Positions 8,867-17,090 of a stretch of 64,000 nt of DNA are shown piece after piece. The number at the start of each line of letters is the position of its first letter. Position 1 is the stretch's first letter. A program made the position numbers and the translations under genes. The DNA comes from Pontivivens ytuae. GTDB lineage: Bacteria > Pseudomonadota > Alphaproteobacteria > Rhodobacterales > Rhodobacteraceae. The stretch is from the NCBI RefSeq assembly GCF_015679265.1, contig NZ_CP064942.1:2326001-2390000 (forward strand), in the 5' to 3' direction. The notes below the pieces were generated by a model. It worked only from the letters and a program-made list of their open reading frames with translations, made no database searches and had not been told where the DNA came from.

Positions 8867-9970
8867 ATGTCGTCGCTGCTGCTGAAGGATGTGAAGAAGT
8901 CCTACGGGACCGTTGAGGTCCTCAAGGACATCAACCTCGACATCGAGAGGGGCGAGCTCATCGTCTTCGTCGGCCCGTCCGGGTGCGGCAAGTCCACGCT
9001 CCTGCGCATGATCGCGGGGCTCGAGACGATCACCGGCGGCGATCTCTTCATCAACGAAAAGCGGATGAACGACGTGCCGCCCTCCAAGCGCGGCATCGCC
9101 ATGGTCTTCCAGTCCTACGCGCTCTACCCGCACATGACGGTCTACGACAACATGGCCTTCGCACTGAAGGTCGCGAAGATGGACAAGGGCGAGATCGACA
9201 AGCGGGTGCGCAATGCGGGCCGCATTCTGCAGCTCGACCAGTATCTCGACCGTCTGCCGAAGGCGCTGTCCGGCGGCCAGCGGCAGCGGGTGGCCATCGG
9301 CCGCTCCATCGTGCGCGATCCGGACGTCTACCTCTTCGACGAGCCGCTCTCGAACCTCGACGCCGCCTTGCGCGTCGACACCCGGATCGAGATCGCGCAG
9401 CTCAAGGAGAACATGCCTGACTCGACGATGATCTACGTGACCCACGACCAGGTGGAGGCGATGACGCTCGCCACCCGCATCGTGGTCCTCAACAACAAGA
9501 CCCACACGGTGGCCCAGTTCGGAACCCCGCTGGAGCTCTACGAGCGGCCCGAAAACACCTTCGTCGCGCAGTTCATCGGCTCGCCCAAGATGAACCTCTT
9601 CCCCGCCACGATCAGCGAGCCGGGTGACGCGAGCACCGGCATCACCATCACCGCGGGCGGCTCCGGCACCGTGCCGGTCGGCTCGGCCGGCATGTCCGGC
9701 GGCACCCAGGTCCAGTTCGGCGTGCGGCCCGAGGATTTCGTGGTCGCGGGCCCCGGCGACACCGTCGTCTACGAAGGCACCGCCGAGTATACCGAGAAGC
9801 TGGGCGAGGTGACCGTCGTCTACTTCGCCGCGCGCGAGGGCGAGGCCGCGGCCATCGCCAAGATCCCCGGCATCGCCGACGTGTCCAAGGGCGACAAGCT
9901 CGCGCTCACCGTGGACCCGTCCAAGATGCACCTCTTCGACGCGGACGGGCACAGCTTCTTTCACAAGTGA
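8867..9970 (+). CDS. aglK: Alpha-glucoside ABC transporter, ATP-binding protein
   Basis: A 367-residue ATPase of the MalK/UgpC subfamily. Walker A GPSGCGKST (36-44), signature LSGGQ (134-138), Walker B YLFDEP ending near 160 and the switch His193 in VTHDQ are all present. The C-terminal third (from about 240) is the TOBE/OB-fold regulatory region typical of sugar importers. ATG 8867 follows a GGGGAGAA ribosome site. It energises AglEFG and is the last dedicated transporter gene, 32 nt after aglA. Confidence 0.93.
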   Translation: MSSLLLKDVKKSYGTVEVLKDINLDIERGELIVFVGPSGCGKSTLLRMIAGLETITGGDLFINEKRMNDVPPSKRGIAMVFQSYALYPHMTVYDNMAFALKVAKMDKGEIDKRVRNAGRILQLDQYLDRLPKALSGGQRQRVAIGRSIVRDPDVYLFDEPLSNLDAALRVDTRIEIAQLKENMPDSTMIYVTHDQVEAMTLATRIVVLNNKTHTVAQFGTPLELYERPENTFVAQFIGSPKMNLFPATISEPGDASTGITITAGGSGTVPVGSAGMSGGTQVQFGVRPEDFVVAGPGDTVVYEGTAEYTEKLGEVTVVYFAAREGEAAAIAKIPGIADVSKGDKLALTVDPSKMHLFDADGHSFFHK

Positions 9971-10070
9971 TCGGCATACGTCGGCGCGGGCCTCACCCCG
10001 TTGACGCAAGGGCGCGTGTGGGCCAGACACGCGCCCTCACTTTGTCCACGAACGGTTTGGAGGCCGGGCG

Positions 10071-11003
10071 ATGTTCCTGATCTGCGGCGAGGCCCTGTTC
10101 GATCTCTTCATGGCGCCGGGCGACGACCCGACGGCCGCCCGCTTCGATGCCCGCGCGGGCGGCTCGCCCTTCAACGTCGCTATCGGGATCGAGCGGCTCG
10201 AGGGGACCGCGGGCCTCTTCACCGCGCTCTCCACCGACGCGCTGGGCCGCCAGCTCCGCACCGTGCTGGAGGGGGAGGGGGTGTCCACCCGCTACCTCCT
10301 CGACACAGACCGCAAGACCACGTTGAGCGTCGTGGCCCTGGATCCCGAGGGCGTGCCCGCCTACACCTTCTACGGCGACAACGCCGCCGATACCGGCATC
10401 ACCGAGGCTGACCTGCCGGAGCTGGGCGCGGAGGTCCGTGGCCTCCACCTCGGCTCCTACTCCATCGCCGTCGCCCCGGTCGCCGACGCCGCGCTGACAC
10501 TGGCGAGCCGCAAGGAAGGGCGCCTCGTCTCCCTCGACCCCAACATCCGCCCAACCGTCGAGCCCGACATGACGATCTGGCGCGCGCGGGTCGAGGCGCT
10601 GCTGCCCCATGTCGACGTCCTCAAGATCTCGACCGAGGACCTCGAACACCTCTACCCGGGCCTCGCCGCCCCCGCCTTCGCGACGAAGATGCTCGGGGCC
10701 GGCGTGCAGCTCGTCGTCGTCACCGACGGAGGCGAAACCGCGATGGGCTGGACCGCCGCGGGCATTGAGGCGACCGCCACCCCGCCAAAGGTGCACGTCG
10801 TCGACACGGTCGGGGCTGGCGACACCTTCATGGCCGCCCTCCTGATGCAGTTGGGTCGCCATGATGACATCCATGCTGCAATTGCGAAGATGGACGTTGC
10901 CTCGCTGCAGGCGATGCTGCAATTCTGCGCCCGCGCCGCGGCCCTCACCTGCACACGGCAAGGGGCGGACCTGCCCCGGCTCCCGGAACTTCAAGAAGGG
11001 TAA
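10071..11003 (+). CDS. PfkB-family sugar kinase, probable fructokinase
   Basis: A 310-residue ribokinase/PfkB enzyme. The N-terminal signature is GGSPFNVAIGIERL (about residues 35-48) and the C-terminal signature with the catalytic Asp is DTVGAGDTFMAALL (about 245-258). A GGAGG ribosome site lies 7 nt before ATG 10071. The GGSPFNVA form is common in bacterial fructokinases; 2-keto-3-deoxygluconate kinase is the main alternative. Position right after the alpha-glucoside genes and just before zwf favours phosphorylation of the fructose half of sucrose. Substrate is inferred from context. Confidence 0.8.
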   Translation: MFLICGEALFDLFMAPGDDPTAARFDARAGGSPFNVAIGIERLEGTAGLFTALSTDALGRQLRTVLEGEGVSTRYLLDTDRKTTLSVVALDPEGVPAYTFYGDNAADTGITEADLPELGAEVRGLHLGSYSIAVAPVADAALTLASRKEGRLVSLDPNIRPTVEPDMTIWRARVEALLPHVDVLKISTEDLEHLYPGLAAPAFATKMLGAGVQLVVVTDGGETAMGWTAAGIEATATPPKVHVVDTVGAGDTFMAALLMQLGRHDDIHAAIAKMDVASLQAMLQFCARAAALTCTRQGADLPRLPELQEG

Positions 11004-11010
11004 ACACCCC

Positions 11011-12471
11011 ATGGTCTCCCGCGTCATCCCGGTTCAGCCCTTCGACCTCGTGATCTTCGGCGCGACCGGCGATCTCGCCCGCCGCAAGATCCTGCCGGGC
11101 CTCTACCGCCGCATGCTCGCAGGCCAGATGCCGACCGAGGCGCGCATCATCGGCGCGGCCCGCTCCAAGCTCACCGCCAAGGCGTTCCGCGAGATGGTGG
11201 AGGAGGCGCTGGAGACCTTCATCGGCAAGGAGAGGCTGGACGCGGGCACCGTGAAGACCTTCCTCGCCGCCCTCCACTACGTCGCCGTCGATGCGGGCGG
11301 CGAGGGCGGCTGGAAGGAGCTCGGCGCGATCCTTGGCCAGGATCCACGCCCCGTCCGCGGCTTCTACCTCTCCGTCGGCCCCAGCCTCTTCGGCCCGATC
11401 GCAGCACGCCTCCACCATTCCGGCATCGCGACCGAGACCAGCCGCATCGTGGTGGAAAAGCCGCTCGGCCACGATCTCGGCTCTGCCCAGGCGCTCAACG
11501 CCCAGCTCGCCGAGAGCTTCGATGAGAGCCAGATCTACCGGATCGACCACTATCTGGGGAAGGAAACGGTCCAGAACCTGATGGCCGTCCGCTTCGCCAA
11601 CGCCCTGTTCGAGCCGCTCTGGAACGCCCGCTTCATCGACCACGTCCAGATCACGGTGGCCGAGAACATCGGCGTCGGCGGCCGCGGCGGCTACTATGAC
11701 AAGTCCGGCGCCATGCGCGACATGGTCCAGAACCACCTGATGCAGCTCCTCTGCCTCACCGCCATGGAGCCCCCCGCCCAGTTCGAGGCGGATCGCGTCC
11801 GCGACGAGAAGCTCAAGGTCATCCGCTCCCTCGAACCCGTCACACCCGAGGATACCGTCCGCGGCCAGTACCGCGCGGGCAATGGCGAGCCGAGCTATGC
11901 CGAGCATGCGGAGAACCCCGACAGCACTACCGAAAGCTACGTCGCGCTCAAGGTGAACATCGCCAACTGGCGCTGGCAGGGCACGCCCTTCTACCTGCGC
12001 ACCGGCAAGCGCCTGCGCGCCCGCCTCAGCGAGATCGCCGTGGTCTTCAAGGAGCCGCCCCACTCGATCTTCCCCAAGCTGCCCGCGCACCAGACCAACG
12101 CCCTGATCATCCGGCTGCAGCCCGACGAGGGGATCACCCTGCGCATGACGATCAAGGAGCCGGGACCGGGCGGCATGCGCCTCGCCGACGTGCCCCTCGA
12201 CATGAGCTTTGCCGAGGCGCTGGGCCCGAGCGCGGAATCCATGCCTGACGCCTACGAACGCCTCATCATGGACGTGATGCGCGGCGACCAGACCCTCTTC
12301 ATGCGCGGGGACGAGGTCGAGGCGGCGTGGGAGTGGACCGACAGGATCCTCGCCGAATGGTCCGAAAGCCGCGACAAGCCCAAACCCTATGACGCGGGCG
12401 GCTCCGGCCCCGAAAACGCGCTGGAGCTGATGCACCGCGACGGACGCCGCTGGCGGGAGATCGAGGCATGA
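11011..12471 (+). CDS. zwf: Glucose-6-phosphate 1-dehydrogenase
   Basis: A 486-residue enzyme oxidising glucose-6-phosphate to 6-phosphogluconolactone with NADP+ or NAD+, the entry to the Entner-Doudoroff and oxidative pentose phosphate routes. The nucleotide-binding loop GATGDLARRK is at residues 18-27 and the active-site RIDHYLGKE motif at about 177-185. ATG 11011 lies 7 nt after the kinase stop. The TGA overlaps the pgl ATG (ATGA), so the two consecutive enzymes are translationally coupled. edd, eda and pgi are not in the window. Confidence 0.96.
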   Translation: MVSRVIPVQPFDLVIFGATGDLARRKILPGLYRRMLAGQMPTEARIIGAARSKLTAKAFREMVEEALETFIGKERLDAGTVKTFLAALHYVAVDAGGEGGWKELGAILGQDPRPVRGFYLSVGPSLFGPIAARLHHSGIATETSRIVVEKPLGHDLGSAQALNAQLAESFDESQIYRIDHYLGKETVQNLMAVRFANALFEPLWNARFIDHVQITVAENIGVGGRGGYYDKSGAMRDMVQNHLMQLLCLTAMEPPAQFEADRVRDEKLKVIRSLEPVTPEDTVRGQYRAGNGEPSYAEHAENPDSTTESYVALKVNIANWRWQGTPFYLRTGKRLRARLSEIAVVFKEPPHSIFPKLPAHQTNALIIRLQPDEGITLRMTIKEPGPGGMRLADVPLDMSFAEALGPSAESMPDAYERLIMDVMRGDQTLFMRGDEVEAAWEWTDRILAEWSESRDKPKPYDAGGSGPENALELMHRDGRRWREIEA

Positions 12472-13139
12472 TCCGTTACGAGACACGCAAGGACCTGATG
12501 ACCGGTCTCGCCGCGCAGGTGATGGGCGAGCTGACCGCGGTCCTCGACCAGAAACCCCACGCGACCCTCGCCGTGCCCGGCGGCACCACGCCCGGCCCGT
12601 TCCTGCAGGCCCTGTCCGAGGCCCCCCTCGACTGGGCCCGCATCCGCGTGATGCTGACCGACGAGCGCTTCGTCCCCGAAAGCTCCGACCGCTCCAACAC
12701 CCGACTGCTGCGCAAGACGCTGCTGGTCGGACGCGCGGCCAAGGCCACCCTCGTGCCCTTCTACAAGGAGGCCGACGCGCCCGAGGACGTGCTGGGCGCG
12801 CTGTCGGAGGTCATCACAGAGGCGCTGCCGCTCGACGTCTGCGTCCTCGGCATGGGGGCGGACATGCACACCGCCTCGATCTTCCCTGGCGCCGACCGGC
12901 TGCAGGACGCACTGGCCGAAGATGCCCCGCCGCTCGTGCCCATGCGGGCCCCGGGCGCGCCGGAGCCGCGGCTTACGCTGACCGCTCCGGTCCTCGCCAC
13001 CGCACGCCATCTCCACATCCTCATCCAGGGCGACGAGAAGGCGGAGGCGCTGGACCAGGCCCGCGCCGCGGCCTCGCCGGTCGAGGCTCCGGTCCGCATA
13101 GCCCTCGACGCGGGCGCCCGGATCCACTGGGCGCCCTGA
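12468..13139 (+). CDS. pgl: 6-phosphogluconolactonase
   Basis: A 223-residue DevB-type lactonase that hydrolyses 6-phosphogluconolactone to 6-phosphogluconate. Seen: the sugar-isomerase-like fold with AVPGGTTPGPFLQAL (residues about 34-48), WARIRVMLTDERFVP near 60 and LGMGADMHTASIFPGA near 127. Coupled to zwf by a 4-nt overlap and last gene of the rightward sugar operon. After it comes a repeat-containing spacer rather than a clear terminator. Confidence 0.93.
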   Translation: MIRYETRKDLMTGLAAQVMGELTAVLDQKPHATLAVPGGTTPGPFLQALSEAPLDWARIRVMLTDERFVPESSDRSNTRLLRKTLLVGRAAKATLVPFYKEADAPEDVLGALSEVITEALPLDVCVLGMGADMHTASIFPGADRLQDALAEDAPPLVPMRAPGAPEPRLTLTAPVLATARHLHILIQGDEKAEALDQARAAASPVEAPVRIALDAGARIHWAP

Positions 13140-13141
13140 CC

Positions 13142-13217
13142 TTCATCTTTCCCCAAATACGCGAACGCTCCGCCTGCAAGCCCGCGGCCCGCCGGAGTAT
13201 TTGAGCGAACTCGAAGG
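13142..13217. repeat. Two outward-facing copies of the short interspersed repeat
   Basis: Positions 13142-13165 are the exact 24-nt reverse complement of 20778-20801. A second, plus-oriented degenerate copy follows (GCCGGAGTATTTGAGCGAAC within 13190-13210). Together they fill the spacer between pgl and the next gene. Confidence 0.6.
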
Positions 13218-13272
13218 CCTTGACCCTCTCCACCGCCCCCGTCACCGTCGCGGGCAAAACGGGAGGGAAGCC

Positions 13273-15354
13273 ATGTCCGACGTCGTCACCATCACCCGCG
13301 AGGGCAATGTCGCCATCGTCACCGTCGACAATCCGCCGGTGAACGCTGTCGGGCAGGCGGTGCGGCAGGGCCTGTGGGACGCGGTGCCGGAGCTCGACGG
13401 GGATGACGGCGTCGAGGCGGTCATCCTCGCCTGCGCCGGCCGCACCTTCATCGCGGGTGCCGACATCCGCGAGTTCGACGGCGGCGCGATGGAGCCCTGG
13501 CTGCCCGATCTCGTCGAGCGTATCCATGCCGCGAAGAAACCCTGGATCGCGGCCCTCTTCGGCACCGTGCTCGGCGGCGGGCTGGAGACGGCGCTGGGCT
13601 GCCACTACCGCATCGCGCATCCCGCGACCAAGATCGGCCTGCCCGAGGTCTCCCTCGGCATCCTGCCCGGCGCGGGCGGCACGCAGCGCACGCCGCGGAT
13701 CACCGGGGCGGCGGCCGCCGTAAAGCTCGTGACGACCGGCGCGCCGATTGGGGCGCAGGAGGCGGAGAAGATCGGCCTCGTCGATCGCCTCGCCGAAGAC
13801 CTCGCCGCCGAGGCGCTGGCCTTCGCCCGTGACGTGGCGGGCCGCGATGTGCCCCGCCTCGATCCGGCCCCCGCCCAGACCGATCTCACGCCTGCCGACT
13901 GGGACGAGCTGCGCACTGAAGTGGAGAAGAAGGCCCGCGGCCAGATCTCACCCGTCCGCGCCTTCGACGCCGTGCGCGCCGCCTTCGAGCTGCCGCTGGA
14001 CGAGGGCATGAAATTGGAACGCGCTACCTTCCTCGAGCTCAAGGAGACCGATCAGTCGAAGGCCCTCCGCCACGCCTTCTTCGCCGAGCGCGCGGTGGCG
14101 AAGCCCGCCGCACTGAAGGGCGCCACGCCGCGCGACCTCGACAAGATCGCGGTCATCGGCGGCGGCCTCATGGGCTCCGGCATCGCCACGGCCGCGCTCA
14201 ACGCAGGCTACGACGTCGCCATCGTGGAGCAGAGCGCCGATGCCGCCACCGCCGCCCAAGACCGGGTGGCGGGCAACCTCGCCTCCGCCGTCAAGCGCGG
14301 CAAGCTCAGCGAGGCGGTGCGCGATGCGACCCTCGCGCGCCTCACCACCGCCGCGGATTTCGGCCCCGTCTCCGACGCCGACCTCGTGATCGAAGCGGTG
14401 TTCGAGGAGACGGAGGTGAAGCGCAGCGTCTTCGACCGCCTTGCCGCCGCCGCCCCGCGCGATGCGATCCTCGCCACCAACACCTCCTATATCGACCCCA
14501 CGAAGTTCACCGCGCAAGTCCCGAACCCCGAGCGGATCATGGGCCTCCACTTCTTCTCCCCCGCGCACATCATGCGGCTGGTCGAGGTGGTGAAGACGCC
14601 CGCGACCCATCCGGACGTGCTCGCCACCGGCTTTGCCATGGCCAAGAAGATGCGCAAGGTCGCCGTCCTCTCCGGCATCTGCGACGGCTTCATCGGGAAC
14701 CGCATCCTCGGCGCCTATGGCCGGATGGCGGGCTACCTCCTGGAGGATGGCGCCTCCGCCCAGCAGATCGACGGCGCGATGAAGGCGTTCGGCATGCCCA
14801 TGGGCCCGTTCGAGATGTTCGATATGGCGGGCCTCCAGATCGGCTATGCCAACCGCAAGCGGGAGGCCGCGACCCGGCCCGCCGACCAGCGCTACTCCCG
14901 CATCCCCGATCTGATCGTGGAGCAGGGCTGGACCGGACAGAAGACCCGCCAGGGCTATTACCGCTACGAGGAGGGGAGCCGCGCGGCCCTCCCATCCCCC
15001 GAAACCGACGCCCTGATCGCCACGGAGCGCGCGCATCTCGGCATGACCCCCCGCAGCTTCACGGATGAGGAGATCGTCGCGACCCTCCACGCCGTGCAGG
15101 TCAACGAGGCCTGCAAGATCCTGGCGGAGAAGATCGCGGAGCGTCCGCTCGACATCGATGTGGTCAAGATGATGGGCTACGGCTATCCGCGCTGGCGCGG
15201 CGGCCCGATGCAGGAGGCCGACGCCCGCGGCACCGACCGGGTCCTCGCCACCATGCAAGGCATAGCGGCGGCCGATCCCGGAAGCTGGCAGGTGTCCCCG
15301 CTCCTGTCAGATCTGGGATCGGCCGCACGCCCCTTTGCCGGCCTGAACGGCTAG
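13273..15354 (+). CDS. fadJ: Bifunctional enoyl-CoA hydratase / 3-hydroxyacyl-CoA dehydrogenase
   Basis: A 693-residue beta-oxidation enzyme. The N-terminal crotonase domain (1-190) has both catalytic glutamates: Glu105 in GGGLETALG and Glu125 in LPEVSLGILPGAGGTQR. The NAD-binding domain begins near residue 293 (IGGGLMGSGIATAALNAGY), with the dehydrogenase motif GLHFFSPAHIMRLVEVV, and is followed by two C-terminal dehydrogenase domains. This is the fusion architecture of FadJ and of peroxisomal multifunctional enzyme. ATG 13273 has GGGAGGGAAG upstream; the longer frame into the repeat is not used. No thiolase gene adjoins it. The symbol is by architecture only. Confidence 0.88.
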   Translation: MSDVVTITREGNVAIVTVDNPPVNAVGQAVRQGLWDAVPELDGDDGVEAVILACAGRTFIAGADIREFDGGAMEPWLPDLVERIHAAKKPWIAALFGTVLGGGLETALGCHYRIAHPATKIGLPEVSLGILPGAGGTQRTPRITGAAAAVKLVTTGAPIGAQEAEKIGLVDRLAEDLAAEALAFARDVAGRDVPRLDPAPAQTDLTPADWDELRTEVEKKARGQISPVRAFDAVRAAFELPLDEGMKLERATFLELKETDQSKALRHAFFAERAVAKPAALKGATPRDLDKIAVIGGGLMGSGIATAALNAGYDVAIVEQSADAATAAQDRVAGNLASAVKRGKLSEAVRDATLARLTTAADFGPVSDADLVIEAVFEETEVKRSVFDRLAAAAPRDAILATNTSYIDPTKFTAQVPNPERIMGLHFFSPAHIMRLVEVVKTPATHPDVLATGFAMAKKMRKVAVLSGICDGFIGNRILGAYGRMAGYLLEDGASAQQIDGAMKAFGMPMGPFEMFDMAGLQIGYANRKREAATRPADQRYSRIPDLIVEQGWTGQKTRQGYYRYEEGSRAALPSPETDALIATERAHLGMTPRSFTDEEIVATLHAVQVNEACKILAEKIAERPLDIDVVKMMGYGYPRWRGGPMQEADARGTDRVLATMQGIAAADPGSWQVSPLLSDLGSAARPFAGLNG

Positions 15355-15359
15355 GGGTG

Positions 15360-15409
15360 GGGACCCGTGTCGCCGCCAGTGCCCCCCAGCATGCGACGAC
15401 ACGGGCCCC
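15360..15409. other. Long inverted repeat downstream of the fadJ-like gene
   Basis: CCCGTGTCG (15364-15372) pairs exactly with CGACACGGG (15397-15405); allowing one mismatch the stem extends by four further G-C pairs. The 24-nt loop and absence of a T-run make it an uncertain, possibly bidirectional, terminator between convergent genes. Confidence 0.35.
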
Positions 15410-15479
15410 CCGCCACCGGCGCGACCGGGCGGCCCCCTCGAACGGCCCGATGCGCATCACGGCGACGTCGTTTCGCGGC

Positions 15480-15689
15480 TCAGCGTTCGGCCGCGAGTCT
15501 CTGCGAAGCGAAACGGTCGAGCTCGGCTGCGATCAGCATCAGGCTGGTGACGCCGTTTGCATCGGACGAGCGTGCCAGCGCGTAGGCGGCGCGTTCGACG
15601 AGCTCCGACGCGAGCTGCAAGGCACGCAGCTCGGCCTCTTCGGGGTGGTGCTCCCGAAGCGTGTCATAGATGTCGGTCGCTGCCGGCAT
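15480..15689 (-). CDS. Small protein of unknown function
   Basis: A 69-residue acidic, helical protein (MPAATDIYDTLREHHPEEAE...) with no membrane segment or recognised domain. Codon use is like the surrounding genes and the frame is free of rare features. AGGGCG sits about 7 nt upstream of the ATG. It lies 83 nt downstream of the LuxR-type regulator on the same strand and could be co-transcribed with it. Function unknown; it is kept because length, composition and ribosome site are consistent with a real gene. Confidence 0.55.
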   Translation of the reverse strand: MPAATDIYDTLREHHPEEAELRALQLASELVERAAYALARSSDANGVTSLMLIAAELDRFASQRLAAER

Positions 15690-15772
15690 CCCGTTTCGCC
15701 CTGATTGCAGAAGTCTCTGTCGTTTCGTGCCGAGGTAGATACGCAGCCAAACCGCTTCGAGCCATCGCGCAC

Positions 15773-16510
15773 TTACGTGATGAGTCGCGCTTCTCGCTGT
15801 ATAAGGCTGCTGCCAACCCCAATAATGGCCGCTGACGTACGGTCAGTTACATCAAGTTTACTAAAGACGTGACGTAAATGCGTGTCGACCGTGTGTCTGG
15901 AGATGTTCAGGATCTGTGAGATCACCGAATTGCTCTTGCCGCGCGCCACCCAGGTCAGCACTTCACGCTCTCTCGGCGACAGATCGAAGGGTTCGAGTCG
16001 CCTCTGTTCGGTGATTTCGCAGAATCGCTGGTGGGAGAGCTGGCAGGCCATCTGCAGCTCCACCACCTGCTCCGCCGTCGGGATCGGCGCGTCGGAGGCG
16101 AAGCCGAGGCCCACATACCCGTCGCGCATCCCCGGGCCGTAGACCCGCATGGCGAGCCCGTTGCCGATGCCCCAGTTGCTGAGCTCCTTGAGGTAGCCCT
16201 CCTGCTGCTCGGTCAGCTCGGCGAGCTGCGGCGTGTCCGTCCACATGAAGGGGCGTGCCACGCGCCGGGTGAAGGCCGGGATCGGATCGACCTTGTAGAG
16301 CTCGTCCTCGATGTAGTGACAGACCCAGTCATCAGGAAAGCCATCGGCGCTGATCGTAACGTCCAGCGCCTCGTTCGCCTCGAAATGGTGATAGCTGACG
16401 CGTGCGATGCCGCAGCTATGCAGGAAATCGAGAGTGATCTGCCAGAGGTCCGCGATCCGTTCGATCATCTGAACGCGGCCTATGAATTCATGCAAATCTG
16501 CGGACGGCAT
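15773..16510 (-). CDS. LuxR-family quorum-sensing regulator (solo)
   Basis: A 245-residue transcription factor. Residues about 15-165 form an autoinducer-binding domain with the residues that contact acyl-homoserine lactone in TraR/LasR: Trp62, Tyr66, Asp75-Pro76, the Trp of RPFMWTD and the Gly of GIGNGLA. The C-terminal DNA-binding domain reads LSPREREVLTWVARGKSNSV with the recognition helix in NISRHTVDTHLRHVFSKL. ATG 16510 is preceded by GGAGG at 8-nt spacing; an upstream in-frame start at 16567 lacks this. No luxI-type synthase is in the window, so it is either a solo or served by a distant synthase. Confidence 0.9.
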   Translation of the reverse strand: MPSADLHEFIGRVQMIERIADLWQITLDFLHSCGIARVSYHHFEANEALDVTISADGFPDDWVCHYIEDELYKVDPIPAFTRRVARPFMWTDTPQLAELTEQQEGYLKELSNWGIGNGLAMRVYGPGMRDGYVGLGFASDAPIPTAEQVVELQMACQLSHQRFCEITEQRRLEPFDLSPREREVLTWVARGKSNSVISQILNISRHTVDTHLRHVFSKLDVTDRTSAAIIGVGSSLIQREARLIT

Positions 16511-16529
16511 GGGGTGAGCCTCCGTGCGC

Positions 16530-16540
16530 GACGTAACGTC
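16530..16540. promoter_or_regulatory. Palindrome upstream of the LuxR gene
   Basis: GACGTAACGTC is an 11-bp perfect palindrome 20 nt before the luxR start codon. It could be an operator for autoregulation, but no second copy was seen. Confidence 0.25.
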
Positions 16541-16604
16541 ACGAAAGGATGCACCAAACCGTTGCACATGGCGATAGCGATCTTCGTCTCATCAGAATGA
16601 ATGA

Positions 16605-16631
16605 GGCCGCCTCGCGATTTGCGAAGCGGCC
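16605..16631 (-). terminator. Candidate terminator of the HU gene
   Basis: On the minus strand GGCCGC pairs with GCGGCC around a short loop that can extend the stem; TCATTCATTCT follows. The T content is low, so this is tentative. Confidence 0.4.
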
Positions 16632-16658
16632 CCGAACCGTCCGAAACGGTGTGTCGGA

Positions 16659-16949
16659 TCAGGCGTTCACCTGATCCTTCAATGCCTTGGCGATCGTGAC
16701 CTTCACGGCGCGATCGGCTTCCTTCTTCATCTGCTCGCCCGTGGCGGGGTTGCGGACCATGCGCTCGGGCCGGTCGCGGCAGAACACCTTGCCGATGTTC
16801 GGGATCGTCACAGCGCCGCCCGCGGCGACTTCCTTGGTCACGACGTCGGACAGGGCGTCCAGGAACTCGGTAGCCGACTTCTTGTCGCTGCCGGTCTGCT
16901 CGGCGAGGGCAGCCACGAGCTGCGTCTTCGTCATCGGTTTTTGTGCCAT
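16659..16949 (-). CDS. hup: HU-family DNA-binding protein
   Basis: A 96-residue nucleoid protein. The N-terminal helices (MTKTQLVAALAEQTGSDKKS) and the DNA-intercalating beta arm with NPATGEQMKKEADRAVKV match the HU/IHF fold. It differs from the canonical HU by carrying VFCRDRPERMVRNP instead of GFGTF..., the form common in alphaproteobacterial HU paralogues. It would compact and bend DNA as a dimer. It lies alone between amn and the LuxR gene. Confidence 0.85.
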   Translation of the reverse strand: MAQKPMTKTQLVAALAEQTGSDKKSATEFLDALSDVVTKEVAAGGAVTIPNIGKVFCRDRPERMVRNPATGEQMKKEADRAVKVTIAKALKDQVNA

Positions 16950-17075
16950 TTTAATCCCTGAAGTTTCTTCTCAAAGGTTTGCCGGGGTCTGCCCGAGCTC
17001 CGCCACACTTGACCTCAAAGACCCGTGAGCCGCAACGCATTTCTGCTTATTTCTAAGGCCGCTGTGACGAAAACG

Positions 17076-17088
17076 CTTCGGTCCGAAG
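17076..17088 (-). terminator. Weak candidate terminator after amn
   Basis: CTTCG/CGAAG with a 3-nt loop followed on the minus strand by CGTTTTCG, directly after the amn stop codon. Confidence 0.3.
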
Positions 17089-17090
17089 GG

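Noticed and set aside
15364..15405. Intrinsic terminator of the fadJ-like gene
   Set aside because: The stem is long but the loop is 24 nt and no T-run follows, so it is listed only as an inverted repeat.
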